DNA of 64,000 bases, taken from positions 492,513 to 556,512 of the forward strand of contig JAHDIQ010000001.1 of the NCBI GenBank assembly GCA_020630715.1, read 5' to 3'. This DNA comes from Nonlabens sp. (GTDB taxonomy: Bacteria; Bacteroidota; Bacteroidia; Flavobacteriales; Flavobacteriaceae). Within the stretch, counting starts at the first letter, position 1. Each line of letters begins with the position of its first letter. Both the position numbers and the translations under genes were made by a program. Below, one piece after another: positions 10,144 to 20,263 of the stretch. The notes beneath the pieces were generated by a model. That model was not told the DNA's origin. It made no database searches and saw nothing but the letters and a program-made list of their open reading frames with translations.

Positions 10144-10836
10144 ATGAAAATGCAGTTATGGATGAAAGATTTTTTTGGGCTGTGGTATCCGCCAGTTTGT
10201 GTGGGATGCGACAGCACACTTTCTACCGGTGAAAAAGTATTATGTACCAGTTGTTTATCTAGCTTACCGCTTACTGATTTTCACAAAGGAAATGACCAAT
10301 TATTACGAGATTTATTTTTTGCGCGTATTGAAATTGAGTATGCGACTAGTTTGTTTTACTATGAGAAAATAGGCACTGTACAGCAAATGATGCACCAGTT
10401 AAAATATGGTGGTCAGGAATATATTAGCGATTATTTAGGTACGTGGTTAAGTAGTGAGCTCAATGAATCTTTGAGTTTTCAGGATATTGATCTTGTTATT
10501 CCAGTTCCTGTGCATGAGAAAAGGTTAAAAACTAGAGGCTATAATCAGGTGAGTGGTTTTGGTAAAGCACTGGCTGTAGGTTTAGGTGCACGCTTTCGCG
10601 AAAGCGTCATCACTAAAACCCGTAATACTATAAAACAGGCACAATTGAATCAATCGCAACGTATAGATGAACGTAAATCGCCTTATAAATTAACGGAAGC
10701 CGTAGCTGAAGGAAGTCACATCTTGCTGGTGGATGATGTCGTAACTACTGGAACCACACTGGTATTGTGCGCCAGAGAATTACTCAAAATACCCGATGTA
10801 AAGATTTCTATTGCGACTATGGCGATTGCGGTATAA
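10144..10836 (+). CDS. comF: ComF family phosphoribosyltransferase-like protein
   Basis: 230 residues. The N-terminal zinc-finger cysteines are Cys19, Cys22, Cys34 and Cys37, and a phosphoribosyltransferase domain carries the PRPP loop VDDVVTTGTT at 196-205. In transformable bacteria ComF helps take incoming single-stranded DNA across the inner membrane into the cytoplasm; dprA, another competence gene, lies at 61.8 kb. A perfect dispersed palindrome lies in the gene and encodes ARFRESV around residues 149-155. The Ig-like lipoprotein gene follows 29 bases later, probably in the same transcript. A purely metabolic role remains possible because many non-competent bacteria also keep comF. Confidence 0.92.
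   Translation: MKMQLWMKDFFGLWYPPVCVGCDSTLSTGEKVLCTSCLSSLPLTDFHKGNDQLLRDLFFARIEIEYATSLFYYEKIGTVQQMMHQLKYGGQEYISDYLGTWLSSELNESLSFQDIDLVIPVPVHEKRLKTRGYNQVSGFGKALAVGLGARFRESVITKTRNTIKQAQLNQSQRIDERKSPYKLTEAVAEGSHILLVDDVVTTGTTLVLCARELLKIPDVKISIATMAIAV
10591..10606. repeat. dispersed palindrome copy 4 (in comF)
   Basis: Perfect CGCTTTCGCGAAAGCG inside comF, read as RFRES. Confidence 0.9.
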
Positions 10837-10865
10837 TGATAGTAAATTGCGTGCGTTATTATATT

Positions 10866-12473
10866 ATGACTCAGAAATTCACTTCATATTTATTTGTTGT
10901 AGCGATTCTACTAGCAGTTTTAGTAAGCTGTGCAAAACGTGGTTCACCTACTGGTGGTCCTGTGGATGAAGATCCGCCTGAGATTTTACGGGTTTATCCA
11001 GATAATTTTAGCATTAATTTTAAAGCGACAGAGATAGAAATCACCTTTGACGAATATGTAAAATTACAAGATCTTCAAAAACAACTAGTGATCTCGCCAC
11101 CACTTAAAACGCTACCCATCATTACACCACAAGGTAGTGCGTCTAAAACGGTTACGATCCAAATCACAGATACGTTGAAAGAGAATACGACCTATACGTT
11201 CAACTTTGGTCAAAGTATCGTAGACAACAATGAAGGAAATCCATATCCTTTTTATAGGTACGTTTTTAGCACGGGAACCTACATTGATAGTTTGCAATTA
11301 AAAGGTAAAATTACAGATGCGCTGGATTACAAATCAGAGGAATTTGTAAATGTATTGCTCTATAAAATGGATTCCACGTATACAGATTCTGTTATTTTTA
11401 ATGAACCACCATTGTATGTTTTTAATACGCTAGATAGTCTGGAAACCTTTACGATGGAAAACCTAGCGGCTGGAACCTATCGCATGATAGGATTAAAGGA
11501 AGAAAGTAGCAATTTACGTTTTGATCCAGCACGTGATAAAATAGGTTTTATATCAGATCCTGTTACATTACCTACAGATGAAGAATATGAGTTAAAGCTT
11601 TTTAAACCAGAACTAGATGCAGAAGCTGTAAAAGCAACTCATGAAGCAAAAACTAGATTTCATATAGGTTATAATGGAAGGCTGGATTCTATGAAGATTC
11701 AGTCTTTAAAAGACAATGTTTTTACAAAAACTAGAATTACAAAATTAAAAGATAAGGACACGTTGCAGTTTTGGTTCCTACCAGAACTAGCATTAGAACC
11801 AGATAGTGTGATTCTAAAAACAACTTTTAAGAGCTATGAAAATGAGCTCACTGTAAAGCTCAAAGATTTGTATCAGGATAGTCTTACCGTATCTAAATAT
11901 GGTGGCCATAAACTAGGAAAACCCATACAGTATGAAGCCAGTACGCCTATTGTAAGTTTTAATCAAAGTAAGGTAGAATTGTTAAATAGAGATTCTATAC
12001 CAGTGCCAGTAGAACTGTCTTTAGATGAATTTAAAAACGTTCTATCCATCAATTTTGAACAAGAAGAGAAAGAGCTGTATAAGTTGAAACTATTTCCTGG
12101 CGCGATCACAGATTTTTATGATGAAACCAATGATACCATTTCTGGTAATTTTACGACTAGAGAAACCACAAGTTATGGTAATATAATGGTTACCCTAGAA
12201 CGTGGTACGCAATGGCCAGCGATTGTTCAGATTGTAAAAGAAGATCTAACGGTTGTTGCCCAGCAAATTGCTTTAGAAAACACTACCTATACTTTTGACT
12301 ATTTAGATCCAGATGATTATCTAGTACGTGTGATTTATGATACCAATTCAAATGGTAGGTACGATCCTGGAAATTTCTTAAAAAATAAGCAACCAGAAAA
12401 GGTAGTTTATCTACCAGCAGTAAAGCAATTACTTGCTAATTGGGATCTTAGAGAAACGGTGATTTTAGAATAG
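10866..12473 (+). CDS. lipoprotein with N-terminal Ig-like domain
   Basis: 535 residues from the ATG at 10866. I prefer this start because it gives a clean lipoprotein signal (TSYLFVVAILLAVLVSC) and leaves a gap after comF; frames starting further upstream would overlap comF. After the Cys come GSPTGGPVDEDPPE and a bacterial Ig-like domain of the SbsA/Big_5 type (about residues 35-140, with FNFGQSIVDNNEGN). Further beta-rich domains follow. The protein probably sits on the outer membrane or in the periplasm. This gene commonly follows comF-like genes in flavobacteria, but its function is unknown. Confidence 0.85.
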   Translation: MTQKFTSYLFVVAILLAVLVSCAKRGSPTGGPVDEDPPEILRVYPDNFSINFKATEIEITFDEYVKLQDLQKQLVISPPLKTLPIITPQGSASKTVTIQITDTLKENTTYTFNFGQSIVDNNEGNPYPFYRYVFSTGTYIDSLQLKGKITDALDYKSEEFVNVLLYKMDSTYTDSVIFNEPPLYVFNTLDSLETFTMENLAAGTYRMIGLKEESSNLRFDPARDKIGFISDPVTLPTDEEYELKLFKPELDAEAVKATHEAKTRFHIGYNGRLDSMKIQSLKDNVFTKTRITKLKDKDTLQFWFLPELALEPDSVILKTTFKSYENELTVKLKDLYQDSLTVSKYGGHKLGKPIQYEASTPIVSFNQSKVELLNRDSIPVPVELSLDEFKNVLSINFEQEEKELYKLKLFPGAITDFYDETNDTISGNFTTRETTSYGNIMVTLERGTQWPAIVQIVKEDLTVVAQQIALENTTYTFDYLDPDDYLVRVIYDTNSNGRYDPGNFLKNKQPEKVVYLPAVKQLLANWDLRETVILE

Positions 12474-12542
12474 ACTGTTTTAAGTCTTTAGTGATTCAGT
12501 CTTAAGTCGTGATTTATGATTAATCTTAATTTATAAAGCACA

Positions 12543-13322
12543 TTAAATTAATTCAAATGCATCACGATCTTCTAAAAACCTGAGTTTACTACGGTATTTT
12601 GAAATGTGTGATTTGGATAATTCAACCGTTTTAATACCACTGGTTTCCCATGGATGTTCTACTAGTTCTTTACCTAAAACATCATATACTTGAGAATGAC
12701 CGCAATAGTCCATTCCAGTGCCATCTGTTCCTGAACGATTCACGCCTATGGCATAAGACATATTTTCTATTGCACGTGCTTTGAGTAAGGCATCCCATGC
12801 GTTTACTCTAGGTACTGGCCAGTTTGCAACGTACATTACTACATCATAATTTTGTGTATTTCTCGCAAAAACAGGAAAGCGCAAGTCATAGCATATCTGT
12901 AAATTAAATTTCCAGCCTTTGTAGGATGCAATTACTGGTGCGTTACCAGCATTATAAACTTGATGCTCACCAGCAAGTGTAAAGGTGTGACGTTTATCAT
13001 AGATCGTATAATTTCCATCAGGTCGCATAAAGATGCCACGATTAACGTAGCGATCACCATTTTTAAACATCACGCTACCATAAATTGCAAAATCCCCTTG
13101 TGAAGCGTGTTGTTTTAAGTACTCATAAATGGTTATATCACTAGCGTATTTTTCTGGATTCATAGAAAACCCAGTGGTAAACATTTCTGGTAAAATGACC
13201 AGATCAGTTTGCTGGTATAAGGACGCTAATTGTTTAGAAAATGCCGTTTTATTTGCTTCTGGAGTTTCCCAGATTAAATCTGTCTGAATGAGACTTACTT
13301 TGAGTGATTCTTTGTGTTCCAT
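12543..13322 (-). CDS. omega-amidase, nitrilase superfamily (YafV/Nit2 type)
   Basis: 259 residues with the nitrilase Glu-Lys-Cys triad visible: Glu46 (ILPEMF), Lys110 (YDKRHTF) and Cys144 (QICYDLRFP). YafV/Nit2 enzymes hydrolyse alpha-ketoglutaramate, or the succinamate analogue, to the ketoacid and ammonia. The gene lies three bases behind an aminotransferase of the methionine/glutamine type, which is the expected partner: the aminotransferase makes the ketoglutaramate when glutamine is the amino donor, and this enzyme removes it. The assignment rests on family and context; the exact amide substrate is inferred. Confidence 0.88.
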   Translation of the reverse strand: MEHKESLKVSLIQTDLIWETPEANKTAFSKQLASLYQQTDLVILPEMFTTGFSMNPEKYASDITIYEYLKQHASQGDFAIYGSVMFKNGDRYVNRGIFMRPDGNYTIYDKRHTFTLAGEHQVYNAGNAPVIASYKGWKFNLQICYDLRFPVFARNTQNYDVVMYVANWPVPRVNAWDALLKARAIENMSYAIGVNRSGTDGTGMDYCGHSQVYDVLGKELVEHPWETSGIKTVELSKSHISKYRSKLRFLEDRDAFELI

Positions 13323-13325
13323 AGC

Positions 13326-14462
13326 TTATAATCGGTTTAAAGTCTGAGCCGCTTTGATGAGTTCTTCATCTTCTTTGGCAAAACAAAATCGCAACATATG
13401 TGGATCATGTCCGTCCATAAAAACAGAAATAGGAATAGAAGCAATTTTGTGATTGATGGTTAACGCTTTCGCGAAAGCGAGATCACCTTCATCACGTAAT
13501 CTAGAATAATCAATTAACTGAAAATAAGAACCTTGTGATGGCGTGATCCTCAATTTTTCATTATCTATCATACCGATGAATAAATCACGTTTGCGCTGGT
13601 AAAAGGTTCCTAATTCTAGATAGTGCTTAGGTTCTTGCAAGTATTGAGATAATGCCACCTGACTAGGATGATTGATGCAAAAAACCACCTGCTGGTGAAT
13701 TTTCATAAATTCCTTCATCAGGTGATCAGGCGCAAGACAATAACCTGTTTTCCATCCTGTGATATGAAAGGTTTTACCAAAACTTCCAGTAATAAAACTG
13801 CGTTCTCTTAATCCTGCATATCGTGCAGCGCTGTGGTGTTCACGCTGGTCAAAAATCATGTGCTCATAAACCTCATCACTAATCACGATAAGATCATTTT
13901 TAACAGCAAGTCGTTCTAGTGACAACATATCGTCATGAGTAAATACATAACCACTAGGATTGTGTGGTGAGTTCACGATGATCATTTTAGTACGTGTGGT
14001 AATCGCATCTTTTACTTGGTTCCAGTCGACTTTAAAATCAGGTAAATGGAGTGGCACTTTTATGGTCGTTCCGCCAGCGATGGCGATAGCAGGTTCATAG
14101 CAGTCATAGGCTGGCGTGAGAATAATGACTTCATCACCTTTATGGATACACGCTTGTATAGCTGTAAAAATCGCTTGAGTTGCACCAGCGGTAATGCATA
14201 TTTCCTGATCTGAATGATATAAATGGCCATGTTGTTCTTGCGTCATCGTTGCAATAGCATGTCGCAATTCAGGTACACCAGTCATAGGTGCATACTGATT
14301 ATGATCGTTATCTATAGCCTTTTTAAACAGTTCTTTAAGCGCAAGATCTACTTTAAAACTAGGAAATCCTTGTGATAAGTTCAGCGCATTATGTTCACGA
14401 GCTAGCGCACTCATAGTAGCAAATATGGATGGCGGATTATTAGGAAGTTTTGACTGGATCAT
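13326..14462 (-). CDS. methionine aminotransferase-like (YbdL/KAT type), PLP-dependent
   Basis: 378 residues of a class I/II aminotransferase. The PLP-binding lysine is Lys230 (GSFGKTFHITGWK), with NSPHNPSG at 164-171 and SDEVYE at 195-200. The sequence most resembles YbdL and glutamine transaminase K, which transaminate ketomethiobutyrate (methionine salvage), phenylpyruvate and related ketoacids. It is the first gene of a two-gene operon with the omega-amidase. A dispersed palindrome near the C-terminal end is read as AFAKA. Only about 40 bases separate the start from the lepA terminator. Confidence 0.88.
   Translation of the reverse strand: MIQSKLPNNPPSIFATMSALAREHNALNLSQGFPSFKVDLALKELFKKAIDNDHNQYAPMTGVPELRHAIATMTQEQHGHLYHSDQEICITAGATQAIFTAIQACIHKGDEVIILTPAYDCYEPAIAIAGGTTIKVPLHLPDFKVDWNQVKDAITTRTKMIIVNSPHNPSGYVFTHDDMLSLERLAVKNDLIVISDEVYEHMIFDQREHHSAARYAGLRERSFITGSFGKTFHITGWKTGYCLAPDHLMKEFMKIHQQVVFCINHPSQVALSQYLQEPKHYLELGTFYQRKRDLFIGMIDNEKLRITPSQGSYFQLIDYSRLRDEGDLAFAKALTINHKIASIPISVFMDGHDPHMLRFCFAKEDEELIKAAQTLNRL
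13464..13479. repeat. dispersed palindrome copy 5 (in aminotransferase)
   Basis: Perfect CGCTTTCGCGAAAGCG, read on the minus strand as AFAKA. Confidence 0.9.
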
Positions 14463-14502
14463 GAATGGAATATAAGGAAAAGAGGTTAAATATTGAGCAC
14501 AA

Positions 14503-14532
14503 AAAAAACCTCATCCATGGATGAGGTTTTTT
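14503..14532 (-). terminator. terminator after lepA, symmetric
   Basis: CCTCATCC/GGATGAGG stem flanked by A and T runs on both sides; it lies between lepA and the next minus-strand gene and could act in both directions. Confidence 0.85.
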
Positions 14533-14565
14533 GTTTGGTATATTTTGAGATACATTTTAAATCAA

Positions 14566-16365
14566 TTAATCATTCAATTTCAATACCGCCATAAACGCCT
14601 GTTGAGGTATTTCTACGTTTCCTACCTGGCGCATACGTTTTTTACCTTTCTTTTGCTTTTCTAGCAGTTTGCGTTTACGGGAAATATCACCACCATAACA
14701 CTTTGCAGTAACATCTTTACGTAGTGCTTTTATGGTCTCACGGGCAATAATTTTTGCACCTATCGCCGCTTGTACTGGTATATCAAATTGCTGTCTAGGG
14801 ATTAATTGGCGTAATTTTTCCACCATTTTTTTACCTATGGTATACGCATTATCTGCATGAATTAAGGCACTTAATGCATCTACGGTTTGAGCGTTTAATA
14901 AAACGTCTAATCGTACTAATTTAGACTGACGCATTCCTATAGGAGCATAGTCAAATGATGCATAACCTTTACTCACCGTTTTTAAGCGATCGTAGAAGTC
15001 AAAAACAATCTCGGCCAGTGGCATATCAAAGGTTAGTTCTACACGTTCTGTAGTGAGGTAGGTTTGATTAGTTACCACACCACGTTTTTCTATACATAAC
15101 GACATCACATTACCTACAAACTCTGATTTTGTAATGATGGTTGCTTTTATAAATGGTTCTTCCACACGGTTTAAAGTAGAAGGTTCTGGTAAATCACTAG
15201 GATTATTTACAATAATCGCATCTTCTGGATTTTTATTTGTGTAGGCAAAGTAAGATACGTTAGGAACAGTGGTAATTACCGTCATGTCAAATTCACGCTC
15301 TAGACGTTCTTGAATAATCTCTAAATGTAACATTCCTAAGAATCCACAACGGAATCCAAAACCTAATGCTGCACTACTTTCTGCCTGAAAAACTAGCGAC
15401 GCGTCATTTAATTGCAGTTTTTCCATACTCGCACGCAGGTCTTCATAATCCTCTGTATCTACAGGATAAATACCTGCAAAAACCATAGGTTTTACATCTT
15501 CAAAACCACTAATGGCATTTGTGGTAGGATTTGCATGATCTGTAATGGTATCACCTACTTTTACTTCTTTGGCCTCTTTAATTCCAGTAATTAAATATCC
15601 TACATCTCCAGCTTTAATTTCTTTTTTAGGAACTTGGTTTAACTTTAAAGTTCCTACTTCGTCAGCATAGTAGCTTTCACCAGTAGCGACAAATTTGATA
15701 TGCTGTCCTTTTTTAATAGAACCATTAATAACTCTAAAAATCGTCTCTACACCACGGAACTGATTATACTGTGAGTCAAAAACGAGTGCTTGTAGCGGTT
15801 CATCTTCATTACCTTTTGGTGCTGGAACGCGTTCTACAATAGCATCTAGAATATCTTGAATTCCCAGACCGGTTTTTGCACTGGCAGGAATGACTTCCTC
15901 TGGATCACAGCCTAAAAGATCTACAATATCATCAGTAACTTCTTCTGGATTTGCACTAGGCAGATCTACTTTATTGAGTACAGGAATGATCTCAAGATCA
16001 TTCTCTAGTGCTAGATATAAATTAGAAATGGTTTGTGCTTGTATACTTTGTGCAGCATCTACAATTAATAAAGCGCCTTCACAGGCAGCGATAGATCTAG
16101 AAACTTCATAAGAGAAATCTACGTGACCAGGTGTATCTATTAAATTTAGGACATACTGCTCACCATCTGGTGCGGTATAATCCATCTGGATCGCATGCGA
16201 TTTTATCGTGATGCCGCGCTCACGCTCTAGATCCATATTGTCTAAAAGTTGTGCTTGCGATTCACGTTTTGTCACCGTTTGTGTAGCATCTAACAGTCTG
16301 TCTGCCAGTGTGCTTTTACCGTGATCAATGTGTGCGATGATACAAAAGTTACGTATATTCTTCAT
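14566..16365 (-). CDS. lepA: elongation factor 4 (LepA), ribosome back-translocating GTPase
   Basis: 599 residues from the ATG at 16365, chosen because [19 protein letters not shown] is the canonical start; an upstream ATG would add seven unconserved residues. GTPase motifs are AHIDHGKST (G1), the switch region [16 protein letters not shown] (G3) and NKVD (G4). The characteristic C-terminal domain ends with [15 protein letters not shown] and AFMAVLKL. The protein binds ribosomes and acts on stalled or mistranslocated complexes or in initiation. An AGGA ribosome-binding-like sequence lies just before the start and a TATATTTG promoter element lies 18 bases upstream. Confidence 0.97.
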   Translation of the reverse strand: MKNIRNFCIIAHIDHGKSTLADRLLDATQTVTKRESQAQLLDNMDLERERGITIKSHAIQMDYTAPDGEQYVLNLIDTPGHVDFSYEVSRSIAACEGALLIVDAAQSIQAQTISNLYLALENDLEIIPVLNKVDLPSANPEEVTDDIVDLLGCDPEEVIPASAKTGLGIQDILDAIVERVPAPKGNEDEPLQALVFDSQYNQFRGVETIFRVINGSIKKGQHIKFVATGESYYADEVGTLKLNQVPKKEIKAGDVGYLITGIKEAKEVKVGDTITDHANPTTNAISGFEDVKPMVFAGIYPVDTEDYEDLRASMEKLQLNDASLVFQAESSAALGFGFRCGFLGMLHLEIIQERLEREFDMTVITTVPNVSYFAYTNKNPEDAIIVNNPSDLPEPSTLNRVEEPFIKATIITKSEFVGNVMSLCIEKRGVVTNQTYLTTERVELTFDMPLAEIVFDFYDRLKTVSKGYASFDYAPIGMRQSKLVRLDVLLNAQTVDALSALIHADNAYTIGKKMVEKLRQLIPRQQFDIPVQAAIGAKIIARETIKALRKDVTAKCYGGDISRKRKLLEKQKKGKKRMRQVGNVEIPQQAFMAVLKLND

Positions 16366-16383
16366 AGTCCTGCTTATGCATTG

Positions 16384-16391
16384 CAAATATA
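16384..16391 (-). promoter_or_regulatory. TAnnTTTG -7 element for lepA
   Basis: TATATTTG on the minus strand ends 18 bases before the lepA ATG. Confidence 0.5.
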
Positions 16392-16452
16392 ATCTAAAAC
16401 ATATGCCTATGATTTAGACAAGTTTGCTATTTTTATCAGGTAATTTCTTACT

Positions 16453-18867
16453 ATGAAATACTTAAAAATAGCTATGTTATTATTGCTACCATTATGTTCG
16501 GTAGCGCAGCATAATCTTACAGCACGTCTGGTGGATAAGGATACACAGCCTGTTGCGTTTGCAAATGCATTGCTATTTCAAATGCCTGATTCTACTTTTT
16601 ACAAGGCGACCACTTCAGATGAATTAGGAAAGTTGTCATTTACAGATGTAGTGGACGGCGACTATGCTCTTATGATTTCTTCAGTGGGATATGTTACGCT
16701 TTCGCGAAAGCTAACCATCAACAGCTCTACAGATTTAAATGATCTTGTGATGTCCATAGATCAAGAACAGTTAGATGCGGTAACTGTAACTGCCAAAAGA
16801 CCAACCGTACAACGCAAGCCAGATCGTATTATTTTTAATGTAGAAAACACGAGTGTAAGTACTGGTAATGCAGCACAAATTTTAAGATCTACACCAGGTA
16901 TTTTTGAAATGAATGGTTCTTATACTGTAAAAGGAAGCACTGCTCAAGTATATATTAATAATAAAAGAGTTTTTCTCACTGATGATGAGTTGCAGCAATT
17001 ACTTAATGGCTATAATGGCGATAATGTAAAAAGTGTTGAAGTTATTTTTAATCCACCAGCTATGTATGATGCAGATGGTGGCGCAGTTATTAATATCATA
17101 ACTAGTAAAAATGTTTCTTTGGGGTACAAAGGTTCTGTAACAGGTAACTGGCAAATAGATGAATTTGCTAAGTATCAGATAGGAACCAGTCAATTTTATA
17201 AAAAAGATTGGTTAAGTGTCTATGCAAACTATAATTATAATCCACGTAAAGATTTAACCCTTCAAGAGTCTGAAGTAGGTTTTTTTAATAGCGATGGAAC
17301 GAGAAACTCTCGTTGGTTTACAGATGTGGAAGCTATTTCTAGATCAGATGCCCATGCTCTTAACAGCATTATAGACATTACACTAGATGAAAAGAATACT
17401 TTGTCATTTATGGGATACCTAGGTCTTAATAATGATAGAGAATTAGATAGGGATGTAAGTACTACAATAGTACCTCAAGGTGCTACCATGTTTAGTGGCT
17501 TTGATACAGCATCTAGAATAGGACAGGATTATTCTAGTGGTCATGCAAATTTATCGTGGTTGAGTGTGCTAAATGATAATGGTGGTAACCTAAAAGTAGA
17601 AGGAACCTATATTTTTACGAATAACGAGAATACTCAGAATTTTGCCAGCCGTTTCTTTGATAATACTCAAACCACAACTAGAATAAATAATTTTAGAACT
17701 ATAGGATTTCAAAAAGCAAATATTTTTTCTGGAAAAGTAGATTATATAGATTTATTGGGGTCCTACGTTTTTTCAACAGGATTAAAGTTTACAAACATAT
17801 CTAACCAAAGTAATCAAGACTTTTTTGATACTGATATGGGAGCAGTACGAGATCCATCACTATCTGATAATTTTCTTTATGATGAACAGATTTATGCAGC
17901 ATACTCTCAGTTGTCACGAGACTGGGATAAATGGGCTTTTAGCGCCGGATTGAGATTAGAACAAACGAACGTAGAAGGTAATAGTGTTTCACTAGGATTG
18001 GTTAATAAGCAAAACTATTTAGGTGTTTTCCCTAATCTATCTATTAGCAATAATTTAAATGATAAAAACTATCTAAACTTAAGTTATAAACGCTCTATAG
18101 AACGTCCTGGTGCTGGAGATTTAAATCCGTTCAACAACTTTATTAATGATAATAACTTAAGTACTGGAACTCCAGACTTAATTCCTGCTTTTACTAACAA
18201 AATAACGCTGGGCTGGGTTTATAATAATGAGCTTTTTATAGATGCCTATTATATACATACAGAGAATATGATAAATACTGTTGCTTTTCAAAATAACGAT
18301 ACTAATGTACTTGAACAGCGGTCTATTAATTTGAATTATGAATTCCAATACAGTATAGATGCAATGCTTTATAAAGACTTAAGCGATAGCTGGAGTAATA
18401 CTACTTCAGTAAGTATGTTTTATATGGAAAACGAAGTTAACGCCTTGCAATCTCCCATCAGACCGCAACAATCAAATACAATAGGATTTTATATTGATAT
18501 GTATAATAATTTTGAATTATCTAAAGATAAAAGTCTAAAAATGAATATTAATACTTCATACGTGTCAAGTATTCTATTTGGTACATATCTGTATAAAAAT
18601 CTTTTTACGAGTGAAATAGGTTTTTCTAAAAGTATATGGAATAAGCGTGCTTTACTAACTGCCAGTTATAGGGATATTTTTAATACAGCAAACCAACCTT
18701 TCACTACTAGATATCAAAATCAAGATAACAGTGAGTTTATTATAGCAGAGACGCAATTATTTAGTTTAGGATTCACTTATAAATTTGGAAACTTTAGATT
18801 AGAAAGTCGTGAACCCGAACCTTTAGAGGAGCAAGAACGTACTGGTAAAAAAACCAAAGGATTTTAA
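16453..18867 (+). CDS. TonB-dependent receptor family outer-membrane beta-barrel protein
   Basis: 804 residues. A signal peptide ending at CSVAQ is followed by a carboxypeptidase-regulatory-like beta-sandwich (about 22-100, with ARLVDKDTQPVAFANALLFQ and ISSVGY). A plug-like region (RPTVQRKPDRIIFNV, NPPAMYDADGGAVINIIT) and a long beta-barrel of the OMP_b-brl_3 type come next. Proteins of this group import unknown nutrients or act as barrel-only transporters. No SusD partner lies next to it. A dispersed palindrome lies at the end of the regulatory domain and is read as LSRK. It is probably a single-gene transcript. Confidence 0.9.
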   Translation: MKYLKIAMLLLLPLCSVAQHNLTARLVDKDTQPVAFANALLFQMPDSTFYKATTSDELGKLSFTDVVDGDYALMISSVGYVTLSRKLTINSSTDLNDLVMSIDQEQLDAVTVTAKRPTVQRKPDRIIFNVENTSVSTGNAAQILRSTPGIFEMNGSYTVKGSTAQVYINNKRVFLTDDELQQLLNGYNGDNVKSVEVIFNPPAMYDADGGAVINIITSKNVSLGYKGSVTGNWQIDEFAKYQIGTSQFYKKDWLSVYANYNYNPRKDLTLQESEVGFFNSDGTRNSRWFTDVEAISRSDAHALNSIIDITLDEKNTLSFMGYLGLNNDRELDRDVSTTIVPQGATMFSGFDTASRIGQDYSSGHANLSWLSVLNDNGGNLKVEGTYIFTNNENTQNFASRFFDNTQTTTRINNFRTIGFQKANIFSGKVDYIDLLGSYVFSTGLKFTNISNQSNQDFFDTDMGAVRDPSLSDNFLYDEQIYAAYSQLSRDWDKWAFSAGLRLEQTNVEGNSVSLGLVNKQNYLGVFPNLSISNNLNDKNYLNLSYKRSIERPGAGDLNPFNNFINDNNLSTGTPDLIPAFTNKITLGWVYNNELFIDAYYIHTENMINTVAFQNNDTNVLEQRSINLNYEFQYSIDAMLYKDLSDSWSNTTSVSMFYMENEVNALQSPIRPQQSNTIGFYIDMYNNFELSKDKSLKMNINTSYVSSILFGTYLYKNLFTSEIGFSKSIWNKRALLTASYRDIFNTANQPFTTRYQNQDNSEFIIAETQLFSLGFTYKFGNFRLESREPEPLEEQERTGKKTKGF
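16697..16711. repeat. dispersed palindrome copy 6 (in TonB-type receptor)
   Basis: CGCTTTCGCGAAAGC followed by TAAC rather than G; read as LSRK. Confidence 0.85.
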
Positions 18868-18905
18868 AACATTGCTGTTCTACATTTTGATTTTAATTTA
18901 TATCC

Positions 18906-18913
18906 TATTTTTG
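18906..18913 (+). promoter_or_regulatory. TAnnTTTG element immediately upstream of dusB
   Basis: TATTTTTG, then caac, then the dusB ATG. A TTTG lies about 16 bases further upstream as a possible -33 element. Confidence 0.55.
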
Positions 18914-18917
18914 CAAC

Positions 18918-19907
18918 ATGCCTAAAATAGGAGACATACAACTACCAGATTTCCCACTACTACTTGCACCTATGGAAGATGTGAGTGATCCACCATTCCG
19001 TGCATTATGTAAAGAAAATGGAGCAGATGTGGTGTATACAGAATTCATTTCTAGTGAAGGACTGATACGTGATGCTGCAAAAAGCACCATGAAACTAGAT
19101 ATTTATGAGGCAGAACGTCCTGTGGGAATCCAGATTTTTGGTGCAAATTTGAATTCGATGTTACAGTCTGTAGAGATTGTAGAGCGTACAAAGCCAGATA
19201 TTATTGATATTAACTTTGGTTGTCCTGTAAAAAAAGTCGTTTCAAAAGGTGCTGGTGCTGGAATTCTTAAGGATATCGATTTGATGGTGTCACTTACGGC
19301 TGCTATGGTAAAACATACCAATTTGCCCATTACCGTAAAAACGCGTTTAGGATGGGATCATGATTCTATTAAAATCGTTGAAGTTGCAGAGCGTTTACAG
19401 GATGTAGGAATTAAGGCTATATCTATTCATGGTCGTACTCGCGCACAAATGTATAAAGGTGATGCAGACTGGGCACCTATCGCTGCGGTAAAGAATAATC
19501 CTAGGATGCATATACCAGTTTTTGGCAATGGTGATGTAAATACACCAGAACGTGCTATGGAAATGAGAGATCAATATGGTCTGGATGGTGCCATGATAGG
19601 TCGTGCTAGTATAGGTTACCCATGGTTTTTTAGAGAAGTAAAACACTTTTTTGAACATGGAACCCATCGTGAAAAACCTACGATGCAAGAACGCGTAGAG
19701 GTCGCAAGACGTCATCTAGAAATGTCTATCGCCTGGAAAGGTGAAAAGCTAGGTGTTTTTGAAACTAGAAGGCATTACACAAATTACTTTAAAGGCATTC
19801 CTAACTTTAAAGAACACCGCATGAAAATGGTGACTAGTGATGACTCACAAGGCGTTTTTGATGCTTTTGATGAGGCGCTGGAAAGGTTTAGTAAACATGA
19901 ATTTTAA
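18918..19907 (+). CDS. dusB: tRNA-dihydrouridine synthase
   Basis: 329 residues. This flavoprotein reduces uridines in the tRNA D-loop to dihydrouridine. The FMN-binding TIM-barrel start LLLAPMEDVSDPPFR, the catalytic Cys102 in NFGCPVKKV, the HGRTR motif and FGNGDV are all visible. The sequence fits the DusB branch. A TATTTTTG element ends four bases before the ATG, so translation may begin at the first transcribed codon. Confidence 0.95.
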   Translation: MPKIGDIQLPDFPLLLAPMEDVSDPPFRALCKENGADVVYTEFISSEGLIRDAAKSTMKLDIYEAERPVGIQIFGANLNSMLQSVEIVERTKPDIIDINFGCPVKKVVSKGAGAGILKDIDLMVSLTAAMVKHTNLPITVKTRLGWDHDSIKIVEVAERLQDVGIKAISIHGRTRAQMYKGDADWAPIAAVKNNPRMHIPVFGNGDVNTPERAMEMRDQYGLDGAMIGRASIGYPWFFREVKHFFEHGTHREKPTMQERVEVARRHLEMSIAWKGEKLGVFETRRHYTNYFKGIPNFKEHRMKMVTSDDSQGVFDAFDEALERFSKHEF

Positions 19908-19960
19908 AAAAATCACATTATATTTAAAAATATTAATTAGCGATGGATGTGCATCAATAA

Positions 19961-20203
19961 CTAAAAACCATGCCCTCTTCTTATTTGACCAGATCTGGTA
20001 TTGTGAGCTGCATCAATACAACTCTGTGAATTACATGACATTAGATGAGCTCTGTTAGCTATATCTTTCTTTCTGATATTTTTTGTTTCTGGGGTATTCT
20101 TAAATTCATATTCCTTCTGTTCGTAATGATTAGCAAAAGCCATGGTTGATATCAAGCATACACCAATGAATGAAGCGAATAATATTTGTTTAACTGATTT
20201 CAT
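19961..20203 (-). CDS. small secreted protein of unknown function
   Basis: 80 residues: a clear signal peptide (MKSVKQILFASFIGVCLISTMAFA) followed by about 56 charged, polar residues with two Cys (SCNSQSC) that could form a disulphide. The A-rich sequence upstream of the ATG is typical of flavobacterial starts. No family is recognised. It lies alone between convergent dusB and the LolC-type gene. Confidence 0.6.
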   Translation of the reverse strand: MKSVKQILFASFIGVCLISTMAFANHYEQKEYEFKNTPETKNIRKKDIANRAHLMSCNSQSCIDAAHNTRSGQIRRGHGF

Positions 20204-20263
20204 AAAAAAAGATTTATTTATAAATGTAGTACTTTTTTTTAAAACGGAAACTTCAGACGGTAA

